45,834 nucleotides of DNA from Sneathiella sp. (lineage in GTDB: Bacteria > Pseudomonadota > Alphaproteobacteria > Sneathiellales > Sneathiellaceae), in NCBI GenBank assembly GCA_002706985.1, contig PAKP01000002.1, positions 4,522 through 50,355 of the forward strand, in the 5' to 3' direction. Position 1 is the stretch's first letter; each line of letters starts with the position of its first letter. Shown here in pieces: positions 45,771 through 45,834 of the stretch. The translations under genes and the position numbers were made by a program. The notes beneath the pieces are model-generated. The model was not told the origin of the DNA, did not search any database, and saw nothing but the letters and a program-made list of their open reading frames with translations.

Positions 45771-45834
45771 TTGAGCCTTATCACCGACGTTATCGATTGC
45801 CTGAATGCGGAGCGGGCCAAAGCCGACCTGCCCG
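45771..45834 (+). CDS. start of an unidentified gene leaving the window
   Basis: TTG at 45771 preceded by GGAG at seven bases opens a frame reading SLITDVIDCLNAERAKADLP to the edge with no stop. Divergent from the PLP-enzyme gene. Too short to identify; the good ribosome site is the main support. Confidence 0.45.
   Translation, partial: MSLITDVIDCLNAERAKADLP

Overview
The window is a GC-rich chromosomal segment from an alphaproteobacterium. The lineage call rests on several independent marks: a MucR/Ros-family regulator, a COX15-type heme A synthase, the CBP3-like ubiquinol-cytochrome c chaperone, an S9 protein with a long acidic N-terminal extension, a CsgG-like holdfast anchor lipoprotein (HfaB), and the conserved order chaperone / DUF177 / rpmF / plsX / fabH / ihfA / merR / tRNA-Pro. 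Genus cannot be fixed from the sequence alone. The lifestyle suggested is a free-living, respiring, surface-attaching heterotroph that burns acyl-CoAs.

Layout. 1-5,100: a DUF169 protein cut by the left edge, an MBL-fold hydrolase, a small membrane protein divergent from a MarR regulator with two perfect operator palindromes between them, a fatty acid desaturase, an AT-rich small gene for a 4-fold beta-flower-like protein with an Ile-Pro-X tail, then rplM-rpsI. 5,200-8,850: a hotdog thioesterase, a crotonase without catalytic glutamates, a CoA-binding protein overlapping an O-acetylhomoserine sulfhydrylase, and a VOC protein. 8,890-10,850: a three-gene holdfast/curli-like secretion locus whose first gene has no ATG and is easily missed. 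10,817-13,600: ctaA, an AT-rich pentapeptide-repeat gene, and tRNA-Pro(GGG). 13,700-19,000: merR, ihfA, fabH, plsX, rpmF, DUF177, the bc1 chaperone and, divergently, bamE. 19,087-21,985: membrane H+-pyrophosphatase divergent from soluble pyrophosphatase. 22,000-23,830: an MFS transporter and a DUF4865 protein. 23,935-30,547: one long minus-strand block glyA, nrdR, ribD, ribE, ribB(X), ribH, nusB, thiL (one-carbon, flavin and thiamine cofactor supply). 30,548-31,242: a long AT-rich leader before a MucR-type regulator that lacks zinc-ligand histidines, then an EptA-type lipid A phosphoethanolamine transferase. 33,600-42,614: a degradative region with glutaryl-CoA dehydrogenase, two crotonases, and an isobutyryl-CoA dehydrogenase / 3-hydroxyisobutyryl-CoA hydrolase pair (valine breakdown), interrupted by an AT-rich HNH-like gene beside a decayed gene fragment. 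42,792-45,834: hemB, an SDR, a Cys/Met-metabolism PLP enzyme, and the first codons of a gene leaving on the right.

Most of the window is ordinary core genome. The accessory pieces are the three AT-rich insertions (about 3.6-4.04 kb, 12.0-13.5 kb, 38.2-39.2 kb) and the hfa-like locus. The best candidates for something undescribed are the compact hfa-like locus with its non-ATG first gene and unassigned third product, the beta-flower/IPX protein, the pentapeptide-repeat membrane protein beside the tRNA, and the zinc-ligand-poor MucR with its long leader.
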